A DNA stretch of 6,353 nucleotides, taken from positions 1-6,353 of the forward strand of contig CABQCB010000114.1 in NCBI GenBank assembly GCA_902462475.1, written 5' to 3'. The notes under the pieces are model-generated. The model made no database searches, was not told the origin of the DNA, and saw only the letters and a list, made by a program, of their open reading frames with translations. Numbering within the stretch: position 1 is the stretch's first letter; the number at the start of each line of letters is the position of its first letter. This document shows, in pieces, positions 1 through 5,557 of this stretch. Origin of the DNA: an uncultured Oscillibacter sp. GTDB taxonomy: Bacteria; Bacillota_A; Clostridia; Oscillospirales; Oscillospiraceae. The translations under genes and the position numbers were made by a program.

Positions 1-1010
1 ATGGCCCGGGCCGTCTGCTCCGACACGGCGCCGTAGCGGTCCAGGATTTCCCGGGAAACGCCCAGCACATCCGCCTTCATGTCCGTCCAGTAGCTGACCA
101 CGCCGCCCCGGTAGACCTGGGAGGCCCCCGGCAGGGCGGTCATGCGCTGGGCGATCTGTCCGCCGGTGCAGCTTTCGGCGCTGGAGAGGGTCATGTTTTT
201 TTCGCGCAAAAGGGCGGAGCAGGCACTCTCCAGGCTGGCCACGTCCACGCCGTAGACCACGTCTCCCAGCAGGGCGCACACCTCGTCCACCACGGGGTGC
301 AGCATGGCCTCCGCGGCTTCGGCGGTGGGGGCCTTGGCCGTGGCCCGCAGCCGCACTTCGCTGGGCTTGGCGTAGGTGGCAAGAGACGGGTTTTCCATGT
401 GGGTCATCCGCTCCCGGAGAAGCTCTTCCATGGGGCTTTCCCCCAGACCGAAGGTCATGATGTCGTGGGAGACGATGACCTCTTTGGAGAGAGTGCGCAG
501 ATAGGGCAGGGCGTGGTCGCGCAGCATGGTGCGCATCTCAAAGGGCGGGCCCGGCAGCATCACAACATGGACGCCGCCGCACTGGAAGGCACAGCCCGGG
601 GCGGTGCCCACGCTGTTGGGGAAGATGACGGCCCCGTCCGGGAACTCCGCCTGGGGGCGGTTGTTTTCCGGCATGGTCAGATGGACGTTTTTTTCAAAGT
701 AGGCCCGGATGCCCTCCAGGATCTCCGGGTGAAACACCAGCGGCAGTCCGAAGGCGGCGCACACGGTCTGCTTGGTCAGATCGTCGTAGGTGGGGCCAAG
801 GCCCCCGGTGGTGAGGATCACGTCTGCCCGGCGGCGGGCGATGTCCACGGCTTCGGCAAGGCGCGTGGGGTTGTCGCCTACTACGGTGTGCCAGTAGACG
901 TTGATGCCCACGGAGGAGAGAGCCTGGGAAAGCTCCTGGGCGTTGGTGTTGGCGATGTTGCCCAGCAGCAGCTCGGTGCCCACGGCAATGATCTCAGCGG
1001 TATGTGACAT
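1..1010 (-). CDS. cinA: CinA-family protein (NMN amidase / ADP-ribose pyrophosphatase type), C-terminus cut off by the window edge
   Basis: CinA proteins join an N-terminal molybdopterin-binding-like (MoCF) domain, with ADP-ribose/CoA pyrophosphatase activity in some members, to a C-terminal nicotinamide-nucleotide amidase that recycles NMN in NAD salvage. They are cytoplasmic. The visible 336 residues start MSHTAEIIAVGTELLLG. GTELL lies at 11-15, and the MoCF signature TTGGLGPTYDD at about 67-77. The amidase domain begins near residue 255 and carries AESCTGG at 278-284, which contains the family's catalytic serine, then a PGAS...Y..GGVVSY block. Full-length members have about 410 residues, so roughly 75 are missing past position 1. 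The ATG at 1008-1010 has an AAGGA ribosome site just upstream (minus strand, about 1015-1021). thiI ends 46 nt upstream on the same strand, so co-transcription is likely. Family assignment is secure; the reaction is inferred from the family. Confidence 0.95.
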   Translation of the reverse strand, partial: MSHTAEIIAVGTELLLGNIANTNAQELSQALSSVGINVYWHTVVGDNPTRLAEAVDIARRRADVILTTGGLGPTYDDLTKQTVCAAFGLPLVFHPEILEGIRAYFEKNVHLTMPENNRPQAEFPDGAVIFPNSVGTAPGCAFQCGGVHVVMLPGPPFEMRTMLRDHALPYLRTLSKEVIVSHDIMTFGLGESPMEELLRERMTHMENPSLATYAKPSEVRLRATAKAPTAEAAEAMLHPVVDEVCALLGDVVYGVDVASLESACSALLREKNMTLSSAESCTGGQIAQRMTALPGASQVYRGGVVSYWTDMKADVLGVSREILDRYGAVSEQTARA

Positions 1011-1056
1011 GGGATTCCTTCTTTCTGAAAGACGGGCCTAGCGGCCCTGTGGAAAA

Positions 1057-2253
1057 TCAGATCCGGGGCTCGTCGGTGGGCTTTACCCGCACCCACTGGT
1101 CCGCGGCCAGGGCCTCGGCCACCAGGGCGTCCACGTCCAGGGCGGCCTCGGCCTCCCGCACGTCCTCCACCTTGGGACGGGTGCAGGGGTGGCGGGGAGT
1201 AAAGACGGTGCAGCAGTCCTCGTAGGGGAGGATGGAGGTATCGTAGGTGCCGATCTGCCGGGCCATGCGGATGATCTCCACCTTGTCCATGCCGATCAGG
1301 GGCCGCAGCACCGGCAGCGTGGTCACATCCTCCGTGGTGCCCAGGGCCAGCATGGTCTGGCTGGCCACCTGGCCCAGGGACTCGCCGGTGACCAGAGCGC
1401 CTGCCCCGGCCCGCTTGGCCACGGCCTCGGCGATGCGCATCATGAAGCGGCGCATGATGAGGGTGAAGTACTCCTCCGGGCAGTTTTTGCGGATCTCCTC
1501 CTGGATCTTGGTGAAGGGGACCACGTGCACCACCATGCGCCCGCAGTAGGCGGTCAGCAGCCGGGCCAGCTCCAGCACCTTGTCCAGGGCCTGCTGGGAG
1601 GTGTAGGGCGGGGAGACGAAGTGCACCATCTCCAGCTGCACGCCCCGGCGGGCCATCATCCAGGAGGAGACGGGGCTGTCCAGTCCGCCGGAGAGCAGGC
1701 TCACGGCGGTGCCGCCCATGCCCACGGGCAGTCCGCCCGCGCCGGGCACGGAGGGGGCGTGGACATAGGCGTACTTCTCCCGGATCTCCACATACACAGT
1801 CAGGTCGGGATGGTGCACGTCCACCGTCACATGGGGGAAGCGCTCGGCAAGCTCCCCGCCCACGGCCTGGCTGAGCTGGATGGAGGTCATGGGGAAGAGC
1901 TTGTCGGCCCGCTTGCTCTCCACCTTGAAGCTGCGGGCAGCGGCAAAGTCATCGGAGAGATAGGCCACGGCGGTCTCCACAATGGCCTCCACGGTCTTCT
2001 CGCAGGGGACGGCCCGGGCCACGGCGGCCACGCCGAATACCTGACAGCAGGCGGCAAAGGCGCTCTCCATGTCGCACTGGTCATTCTGCGGCTCCACGTA
2101 GATGGTGCTCTGGCGCACCAGCACCCGGAAATCACCGAAGCGGCGGATGCGGCGGCGGACGTTGTTCATGAGCTTGTCCTCGAAGGCTTTGCGGTTGAGG
2201 CCCTTCAAGACCACCTCGCCCAGCTTCAGAAGGAGGATCTCATTGTTGTTCAT
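1057..2253 (-). CDS. thiI: ThiI, tRNA uracil 4-sulfurtransferase (398 aa, no rhodanese domain)
   Basis: ThiI adenylates U8 of tRNA and inserts sulfur to make 4-thiouridine; it can also pass sulfur to ThiS for thiamine thiazole synthesis. It is cytoplasmic and takes sulfur from a cysteine desulfurase. Domains in order: NFLD/THUMP region at about 1-165, then a PP-loop ATP pyrophosphatase with SGGLDS at 188-193. Further conserved blocks are LVTGESLGQVASQT at 287-300 and EDCCTVFTPRHP at 345-356; the Cys347/Cys348 pair lies where the family's conserved PP-loop-domain cysteine is found. The protein stops at 398, so the C-terminal rhodanese domain of E. coli ThiI is absent, as is usual in Gram-positives. 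The ATG at 2251-2253 is chosen because GGAGGG sits 7 nt upstream; a TTG five codons further out (2266-2268) overlaps that ribosome site. No desulfurase gene lies next to it in the window. Confidence 0.97.
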   Translation of the reverse strand: MNNNEILLLKLGEVVLKGLNRKAFEDKLMNNVRRRIRRFGDFRVLVRQSTIYVEPQNDQCDMESAFAACCQVFGVAAVARAVPCEKTVEAIVETAVAYLSDDFAAARSFKVESKRADKLFPMTSIQLSQAVGGELAERFPHVTVDVHHPDLTVYVEIREKYAYVHAPSVPGAGGLPVGMGGTAVSLLSGGLDSPVSSWMMARRGVQLEMVHFVSPPYTSQQALDKVLELARLLTAYCGRMVVHVVPFTKIQEEIRKNCPEEYFTLIMRRFMMRIAEAVAKRAGAGALVTGESLGQVASQTMLALGTTEDVTTLPVLRPLIGMDKVEIIRMARQIGTYDTSILPYEDCCTVFTPRHPCTRPKVEDVREAEAALDVDALVAEALAADQWVRVKPTDEPRI

Positions 2254-2260
2254 AGGGATG

Positions 2261-2266
2261 CCCTCC
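2261..2266 (-). promoter_or_regulatory. Ribosome binding site of thiI (decides the start)
   Basis: GGAGGG on the minus strand, 7 nt from the ATG at 2253. It makes the inner ATG the start and excludes the TTG at 2268, which would place the start codon at the edge of the ribosome site itself. Confidence 0.85.
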
Positions 2267-2310
2267 AATAAATAAATAATAGAAAATCAAACAGGATCCG
2301 GCCCGCGGCG

Positions 2311-2333
2311 GACAATGCTGGGGCCATTTTGTC
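2311..2333 (-). promoter_or_regulatory. Candidate 5'-terminal stem-loop of the thiI transcript
   Basis: On the minus strand GACAA and UUGUC pair at the ends. A two-A bulge then separates this stem from a UG/CA continuation, and the loop is GCCCCAG. The hairpin begins almost exactly at the start site predicted from the TATAAT box at 2341-2346 (about 2334). Stem-loops at the extreme 5' end often protect mRNA from decay. Pairing is seen in the sequence; the role is inference. Confidence 0.35.
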
Positions 2334-2340
2334 AAGCTGC

Positions 2341-2369
2341 ATTATACCGCATTTGCCGGGGAAGAAAAA
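2341..2369 (-). promoter_or_regulatory. Candidate sigma-A promoter of thiI-cinA
   Basis: The minus strand has a perfect TATAAT (complement of 2341-2346), placed 87 nt upstream of the thiI ATG. At 17 nt spacing the -35 position (2364-2369) reads TTTTTC, a poor match to TTGACA. An A/T-tract block lies immediately upstream and could compensate as an UP-like element. The -10 match is strong; the whole promoter is inferred. Confidence 0.55.
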
Positions 2370-2375
2370 GACCTG

Positions 2376-2408
2376 ATTTTTCCTGGAAAAATTTTTTAAA
2401 AAATTTTT
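2376..2408. promoter_or_regulatory. Palindrome plus phased A/T tracts in the divergent intergenic region
   Basis: ATTTTTCC at 2376-2383 and GGAAAAAT at 2385-2392 form a perfect 8-bp inverted repeat around a single T. It runs straight into two AnTn tracts, each about 11 bp (2387-2408), i.e. close to one helical turn apart. Such phased tracts bend DNA and can act as UP elements. The block sits directly upstream of the thiI -35 position and also upstream of the divergent secreted-protein gene, so it could serve either. Structure is seen; function is inferred. Confidence 0.45.
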
Positions 2409-2460
2409 GATGCCCGTGCAATAAACCCGGCCCGCCGTCCGTTTAACAGGCAGAAAGAGC

Positions 2461-2476
2461 GGAGAGGCCACTCTCC
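2461..2476. repeat. GGAGAG-GCCA-CTCTCC inverted repeat in the leader of the secreted-protein gene
   Basis: A perfect 6-bp stem with a 4-nt loop, ending 34 nt before the AGGAG ribosome site of the gene at 2524. It has no T-run after it on the plus strand, so it is not a terminator in that direction. It may be a leader hairpin or a protein site. Confidence 0.4.
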
Positions 2477-2523
2477 CACAAAACCGCATCACAAATTCTG
2501 ATGAAAGAAAAGGAGAATGTACC

Positions 2524-3336
2524 ATGAAAAAGACCGGTTACTGGAAGGGCTTTACCTCTGCGCTGGTGCTGGTGGGTCTGGTGACGGCCCTGGGCGTCAC
2601 GGCCACGGCGGCCTCCAAGCGCACCATCGAGGTGGAAGACGGCATCAAGATCACCATCAACGACGCGAAATTCACTCCCCGGGACGCCGACGGCAACAAG
2701 GTGCCGGTGTTTTTGTACGACGGCACCACCTACGTGCCTGTGCGGGCTGTGTGTGAGGCGGCGGGCATGGACGTGTCCTTTGACTCCAAGACCCGCACCG
2801 TGGAGCTGACCACCCCGGACTGGAACCTCAGCGAGGACCCGGACGCCAGCGAGTATATCACCCGCTCCAAGGCCAAGGAGATCGCCCTGGACGACGCGGG
2901 CGTGAAGTCCTCCGACGCGGTCTTTTTGAAGGCGGAGCTGGACTGGGACGACGGCGTGGCCCACTATGACGTGGAGTTTTACAGCAAGGGCGTGGAGTAC
3001 GACTACGAGATCAACGCCAAGACCGGCAAGATCATCGAGTCCGACCGGGACGTGGACGGCTACGACGCCCCCGACTGGGACGACTACTGGGATGACTGGT
3101 ACGATGACGACGACAACAACACCTCCTCCGGCAGCGTGATCGGCAGCGAGAAGGCCCAGCAGATCGCCCGGAACAAAGCCGGCAGCGGCGCCACGGTGGT
3201 CAAGTGCCAGCTGGACTGGGACGACGGCCGCCAGGTCTACGAGCTGGAGCTGCGCAACGGCCGCATGGAGTATGAGTGCGACATCGACGCCAAGACCGGC
3301 TCCATTCTCAATTGGGAGAGCGACTACGACGACTAA
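2524..3336 (+). CDS. Secreted stalk-domain protein with two PepSY-like repeats (270 aa)
   Basis: Exact function unknown. Residues 1-30 form a signal peptide (MKKTGYWKG, then a hydrophobic stretch ending in VTATAA). Residues about 34-97 resemble the copper-amine-oxidase N-terminal-like 'stalk' domain common in Clostridia surface proteins, with the typical run FLYDGTTYVPVRAVCEAAGM. Two PepSY-like units follow, about 109-175 and 204-265. Each has an S(K/E)A helix, an LDWDDG strand and a closing (N/D)AKTG turn; PepSY domains are thought to bind or inhibit proteases in the envelope. Between them lies a strongly acidic, Trp/Tyr-rich linker (about 177-198). No LPXTG motif or C-terminal membrane segment is visible, so it is either secreted or held non-covalently. 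AGGAG at 2511-2515 lies 8 nt before the ATG. It is monocistronic, ending in a strong terminator. A weak extended -10 candidate (TGCAATAAA, 2417-2425) is the only plus-strand promoter hint. Confidence 0.85.
   Translation: MKKTGYWKGFTSALVLVGLVTALGVTATAASKRTIEVEDGIKITINDAKFTPRDADGNKVPVFLYDGTTYVPVRAVCEAAGMDVSFDSKTRTVELTTPDWNLSEDPDASEYITRSKAKEIALDDAGVKSSDAVFLKAELDWDDGVAHYDVEFYSKGVEYDYEINAKTGKIIESDRDVDGYDAPDWDDYWDDWYDDDDNNTSSGSVIGSEKAQQIARNKAGSGATVVKCQLDWDDGRQVYELELRNGRMEYECDIDAKTGSILNWESDYDD
2936..3228 (+). repeat. Exact 20-bp direct repeat marking the PepSY duplication
   Basis: AGCTGGACTGGGACGACGGC occurs at 2936-2955 and again at 3209-3228, 273 bp (91 codons) apart and in the same reading frame. 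Each copy encodes the LDWDDG core of a PepSY-like unit. A second shared stretch, ACGCCAAGACCGGC, lies at the end of each unit. The two halves therefore look like an internal duplication. Confidence 0.75.
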
Positions 3337-3350
3337 GACGCGCGAAACGC

Positions 3351-3384
3351 AAAAGGGGACGCCCGGCGGGGCGTCCCCTTTTTT
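3351..3384 (+). terminator. Rho-independent terminator after the secreted-protein gene
   Basis: GGGGACGCCC (3355-3364) pairs with GGGCGTCCCC (3369-3378), a 10-bp perfect stem with a GGCG loop. Six T's follow, and four A's on the left flank extend the stem. It begins 14 nt after the stop codon. The A-run on the left gives it weaker activity in the other direction too. Confidence 0.92.
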
Positions 3385-3395
3385 GCTGCCATCCG

Positions 3396-3424
3396 TTGCG
3401 CCGCCGGGGGAAATCTGCTATCAT
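3396..3424 (+). promoter_or_regulatory. Candidate promoter of the flavoprotein gene
   Basis: TTGCGC (3396-3401), a 17-nt spacer and TATCAT (3419-3424, one mismatch to TATAAT) stand between the upstream terminator and the gene at 3464. The -35 matches only in its first three bases. Predicted start is near 3431, inside the dyad described next. Confidence 0.5.
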
Positions 3425-3427
3425 CGG

Positions 3428-3452
3428 CCTGTAAGACTCCAAATTTTACAGG
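3428..3452. promoter_or_regulatory. Operator-like dyad CCTGTAA-N11-TTACAGG
   Basis: Perfect 7-bp arms at 3428-3434 and 3446-3452 span 25 bp. The dyad starts three bases after the candidate -10 box and its right arm takes in the first two G's of the GGAGGG ribosome site. A repressor bound here would block initiation. If the transcript begins upstream of 3428, a hairpin would instead partly mask the ribosome site. The symmetry is seen; the regulator is unknown. Confidence 0.5.
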
Positions 3453-3463
3453 AGGGAAATACC

Positions 3464-4096
3464 ATGAAGATCGTAGCCATCAACGGAAGTCCCCGGAAAA
3501 ACGGAAATACCGCCCGGCTGCTGGAGGCCGTGGGCAAGGAGGTGCGCGCCGCCGGCGTGGAGTTCGAGGTGTTCCAGCCCGGCGCACGGGTCCACCCCTG
3601 CATGGCCTGCTACCACTGCCTGAATACCGGATCTCTTCGCTGCGTGCAGACCGACGACATGGTCAACGATATCATCGCCGCCTGCATCGAAGCCGACGGC
3701 ATATTGCTGGCAAGCCCCGTCTACCACGGCGGCATCGCCGGCAATATGAAGTGCGTGCTGGACCGGCTGATGCTCGCCGCCGGCTGCGGGGACAACCAGC
3801 TCCACCACAAGGTGGGCGGTGCTTTGTGCACGCTGCGCCGCAGCGGCGGCATGGAGACCTACCAGCAGATGCTGGGCACCATGGACGCCATGGAGATGCT
3901 CATCGTCACCTCCGACTACTGGGGCGCTGTCCACGGGGCGGACCCGGGCGAGTGCCTGGAGGATACGGAGGGCATGGAGGTGGCCTGCAAGCTGGGCCGC
4001 AACATGGCCTGGGCGGTGAAGGCCCTGGCCGCCGCCAAGGAGACGGTACCCCCGCCCGCCACCGGTCACCGGACCATGACCAACTTCATCCGCTGA
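3464..4096 (+). CDS. Flavodoxin-fold NAD(P)H-dependent FMN oxidoreductase, iron-sulfur flavoprotein-like (210 aa)
   Basis: A cytoplasmic flavoprotein that transfers electrons between NAD(P)H or an iron-sulfur cluster and acceptors; the natural substrate is unknown. The N-terminus MKIVAINGSPRKNGNT is the phosphate-binding loop for FMN. Residues 46-60, CMACYHCLNTGSLRC, give Cys46, Cys49, Cys52 and Cys60, spacing CX2CX2CX7C. This fits the CX2CX2CX4-7C cluster motif of archaeal iron-sulfur flavoproteins. ASPVYHGGIAGNMKCVLDR at 83-101 is the second flavin-contact region. Length is normal for the family (about 180-220). The ATG at 3464 is chosen for its GGAGGG site 7 nt upstream; a longer open frame back to 3272 would run through the previous gene and the terminator. 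It looks monocistronic or read-through into the sigma operon, since no clear terminator follows. The 4Fe-4S assignment is inference from spacing alone. Confidence 0.9.
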   Translation: MKIVAINGSPRKNGNTARLLEAVGKEVRAAGVEFEVFQPGARVHPCMACYHCLNTGSLRCVQTDDMVNDIIAACIEADGILLASPVYHGGIAGNMKCVLDRLMLAAGCGDNQLHHKVGGALCTLRRSGGMETYQQMLGTMDAMEMLIVTSDYWGAVHGADPGECLEDTEGMEVACKLGRNMAWAVKALAAAKETVPPPATGHRTMTNFIR

Positions 4097-4169
4097 AAAA
4101 TTTTATGCTGTCTGTCACCTTTTTCCCCGCCGAAGCATCTTAATAGATGACCGGTCCCGAAACCAGAAA

Positions 4170-4174
4170 AGGAG
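4170..4174 (+). promoter_or_regulatory. Ribosome binding site of the sigma factor, unusually distant
   Basis: AGGAG lies 14 nt before the first ATG (4189) and 17 nt before the adjacent second ATG (4192), longer than the 7-8 nt seen at other genes here. No other in-frame start codon lies between. The in-frame ATG at 4147 has no ribosome site. Inefficient initiation may keep sigma levels low. Confidence 0.6.
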
Positions 4175-4188
4175 AAAGCCCCAAAGCC

Positions 4189-4677
4189 ATGATGCAAACC
4201 GCGCTGAACAAGGAAATATTCTGCACCAGGGTCATGGAGAACCAGGAGGCGCTCTTCCGCACCGCCAAGGCCATCCTCCGCAACGACGAGGACGCCGAGG
4301 ATGCCGTGCAGGAGGCCATCTGCTCTGCCTTCGAGCGGCGCCAGACCCTGCGGGACGCGGACAAGTTCCGGCCCTGGATTTTGCGCATCCTGGCCAACAA
4401 GTGCTATGACGCCTGCCGCAAGCGCAGGCCCTCCGTGGACCTTTCCGAGGTGGAGGAGTGCCTGCGTGCCCCGGAAGCGGACCCTACGGAGCGGATGACG
4501 CTCTGGCAGGCGGTCATGACGCTGGGAGACGATCTCCGGGCCCCGGTCACCCTGTTCTACTACGATGGACTGTCCATCCGGGAGATCAGCGGCGTCCTGG
4601 GCATCAGCGAAGCGGCGGTCAAGACCCGTTTGTCCCGGGGACGGGCGCGGCTGCGCGTGCTGCTGAGAGAAGAGTGA
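4189..4677 (+). CDS. ECF-type RNA polymerase sigma factor (sigma-70 family, 162 aa)
   Basis: A small alternative sigma factor that redirects RNA polymerase to stress promoters when released from its anti-sigma partner. Region 2 (about residues 15-80) shows ALFRTAKAILRNDEDAEDAVQ, with the usual D-A-E-D-A-V-Q core, then KFRPWILRILANKCYDACRKRR for -10 recognition. An acidic linker follows, and region 4 (about 101-160) contains the helix-turn-helix GLSIREISGVLGISEAAVKTRLSRGR. Regions 1 and 3 are absent, as in ECF sigmas. Length equals the Bacillus SigV class (about 160-170), and the RsiV-like partner follows after 8 nt, so a SigV-type role is inferred. Start at 4189 is preferred over 4147 because of the AGGAG at 4170; the second ATG at 4192 is equally possible. 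No clear ECF promoter was found upstream. Confidence 0.93.
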   Translation: MMQTALNKEIFCTRVMENQEALFRTAKAILRNDEDAEDAVQEAICSAFERRQTLRDADKFRPWILRILANKCYDACRKRRPSVDLSEVEECLRAPEADPTERMTLWQAVMTLGDDLRAPVTLFYYDGLSIREISGVLGISEAAVKTRLSRGRARLRVLLREE

Positions 4678-4685
4678 GGTGCAAC

Positions 4686-5546
4686 ATGGATCAAATGGAT
4701 CGATTTGACGAGGAATTGAGAGCGCGAGCAAAAAAAGAACCCTTCCCTCTGCCGGAGGACTATGCCGGCAGGGTCTTTCGCACCTGCGCTGCGCTGGAGG
4801 AGACAGACATGAGCATGAACAACAAATCCAAACAAAGACGTGCCGCCCGCTATGGCGGCTGGATCGCCGCCGCCCTGGCGCTGTTCGTGGCGATACCCAA
4901 CGTGTCCCCCACCGCCGCGGCCGCCATGGCGGATATCCCGGTGCTGGGCACCATCGTGGAGCTGGTGACCTTCCGGACCTACACCTATGACGACGGCCAC
5001 AACTTTGCCGACGTGCAGACGCCCGAACTGGGCGGCAGCGCCGCTGCGGAGGAGGTCAGCGACCAGGTGCAGGAATACACCGACCAGCTCATCGCCCAGT
5101 TTGAGGCGGACTGCGCCTCCACCGGCGAGGGCTATCAGGGCCTGGACGTGACCAGCAGCGTGGTGACCGATACCGACAGCTGGTTCACCCTGCGCATCGA
5201 CGCGGTGAAGACCCAGGCCAGCGGCGCCCAGTTCAGCCGCTTCTATCACATCGACAAGGCCACCGGTCAGGTGGTGACCCTGGCGGACCTGTTCCGGGAG
5301 GACGCGGACTATGTGACGGCCCTGTCCGACTCTGTGCGGGCCCAGATGGAAGAGCGCATGGCCGCCGACGAGAGCCAGGCCTACTTTGTGGACCAGTTCA
5401 CCGGCATCGACCCGGGCCAGAACTTCTACTTTGACGCGGACGGCCAGCTGGTGCTGGTGTTCGACGAGTACACCATCGCCGCCGGCTACATGGGCATGCC
5501 GGAGTTCACCATCCCCGCCTCCGTGTATGAGGGCCTTTTGAAGTGA
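4686..5546 (+). CDS. rsiV: RsiV-like membrane anti-sigma factor with DUF4163/DUF3298-type ectodomain (286 aa)
   Basis: In Bacillus subtilis and Clostridioides difficile RsiV holds SigV at the membrane and is the receptor for lysozyme. Binding lets signal peptidase, then a site-2 protease, cut it and free the sigma factor. Here residues 1-56 are a charged cytoplasmic part, where the sigma-binding segment should be. GGWIAAALALFVAIPNVSP at 57-75 is the single membrane helix. It is followed by TAAAAMADIPVLG, an A-x-A-rich stretch that suits signal peptidase. The rest (about 95-286) is extracellular: VTFRTYTYDDGHNFADVQTP, then a strand-rich domain ending in NFYFDADGQLVLVFDEYTIAAGYMG, the signature end of DUF3298/RsiV proteins. 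Length is very close to B. subtilis RsiV. Its GAGGTG ribosome site overlaps the sigma stop codon, so translation is probably coupled. Lysozyme as the signal is inference; family is well supported. Confidence 0.88.
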   Translation: MDQMDRFDEELRARAKKEPFPLPEDYAGRVFRTCAALEETDMSMNNKSKQRRAARYGGWIAAALALFVAIPNVSPTAAAAMADIPVLGTIVELVTFRTYTYDDGHNFADVQTPELGGSAAAEEVSDQVQEYTDQLIAQFEADCASTGEGYQGLDVTSSVVTDTDSWFTLRIDAVKTQASGAQFSRFYHIDKATGQVVTLADLFREDADYVTALSDSVRAQMEERMAADESQAYFVDQFTGIDPGQNFYFDADGQLVLVFDEYTIAAGYMGMPEFTIPASVYEGLLK

Positions 5547-5550
5547 GGGG
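5545..5550 (+). promoter_or_regulatory. Ribosome binding site of the lipoprotein, overlapping the rsiV stop
   Basis: GAGGGG shares bases with the TGA of the anti-sigma gene and lies 7 nt before the ATG at 5558. This favours ATG 5558 over the GTG at 5543, which overlaps the stop codon and has no ribosome site, and suggests coupled translation. Confidence 0.7.
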
Positions 5551-5557
5551 CGGACGG

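Noticed and set aside
297..1007. Plus-strand open frame opposite cinA
   Set aside because: Low-complexity Gly/His/Val translation; the minus strand gives an uninterrupted CinA protein over the same bases.
1034..1047. GGGCC-TAGC-GGCCC stem between thiI and cinA as a terminator
   Set aside because: The stem is 5 bp and is not followed by a real T-run; the 46-nt gap fits an operon better.
1189..2271. Long plus-strand open frame opposite thiI
   Set aside because: The translation is rich in His, Gly and Ala with no recognisable domain; it is the shadow of a GC-rich gene whose minus-strand product is clearly ThiI.
3272..3463. N-terminal extension of the flavoprotein reading frame
   Set aside because: It would overlap the end of the secreted-protein gene and cross its terminator; the ATG at 3464 has a well-spaced GGAGGG and begins with the normal family N-terminus.
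4094..4116. TGAAAA ... TGTC as an autoregulatory ECF promoter for the sigma operon
   Set aside because: The spacing between the two elements (about 13 nt) is too short for the TGAAAC-N16/17-CGTC pattern of SigV-type promoters, and TGTC is not a good -10 match.
4136..4149. CATCT-TAAT-AGATG hairpin between the flavoprotein and sigma genes
   Set aside because: Only 5 bp, A/T-rich and without a following T-run, so it does not qualify as a terminator.
4560..5249. Minus-strand open frame opposite the sigma/anti-sigma genes
   Set aside because: Gly/His-rich shadow without ribosome site; it crosses two well-supported plus-strand genes.
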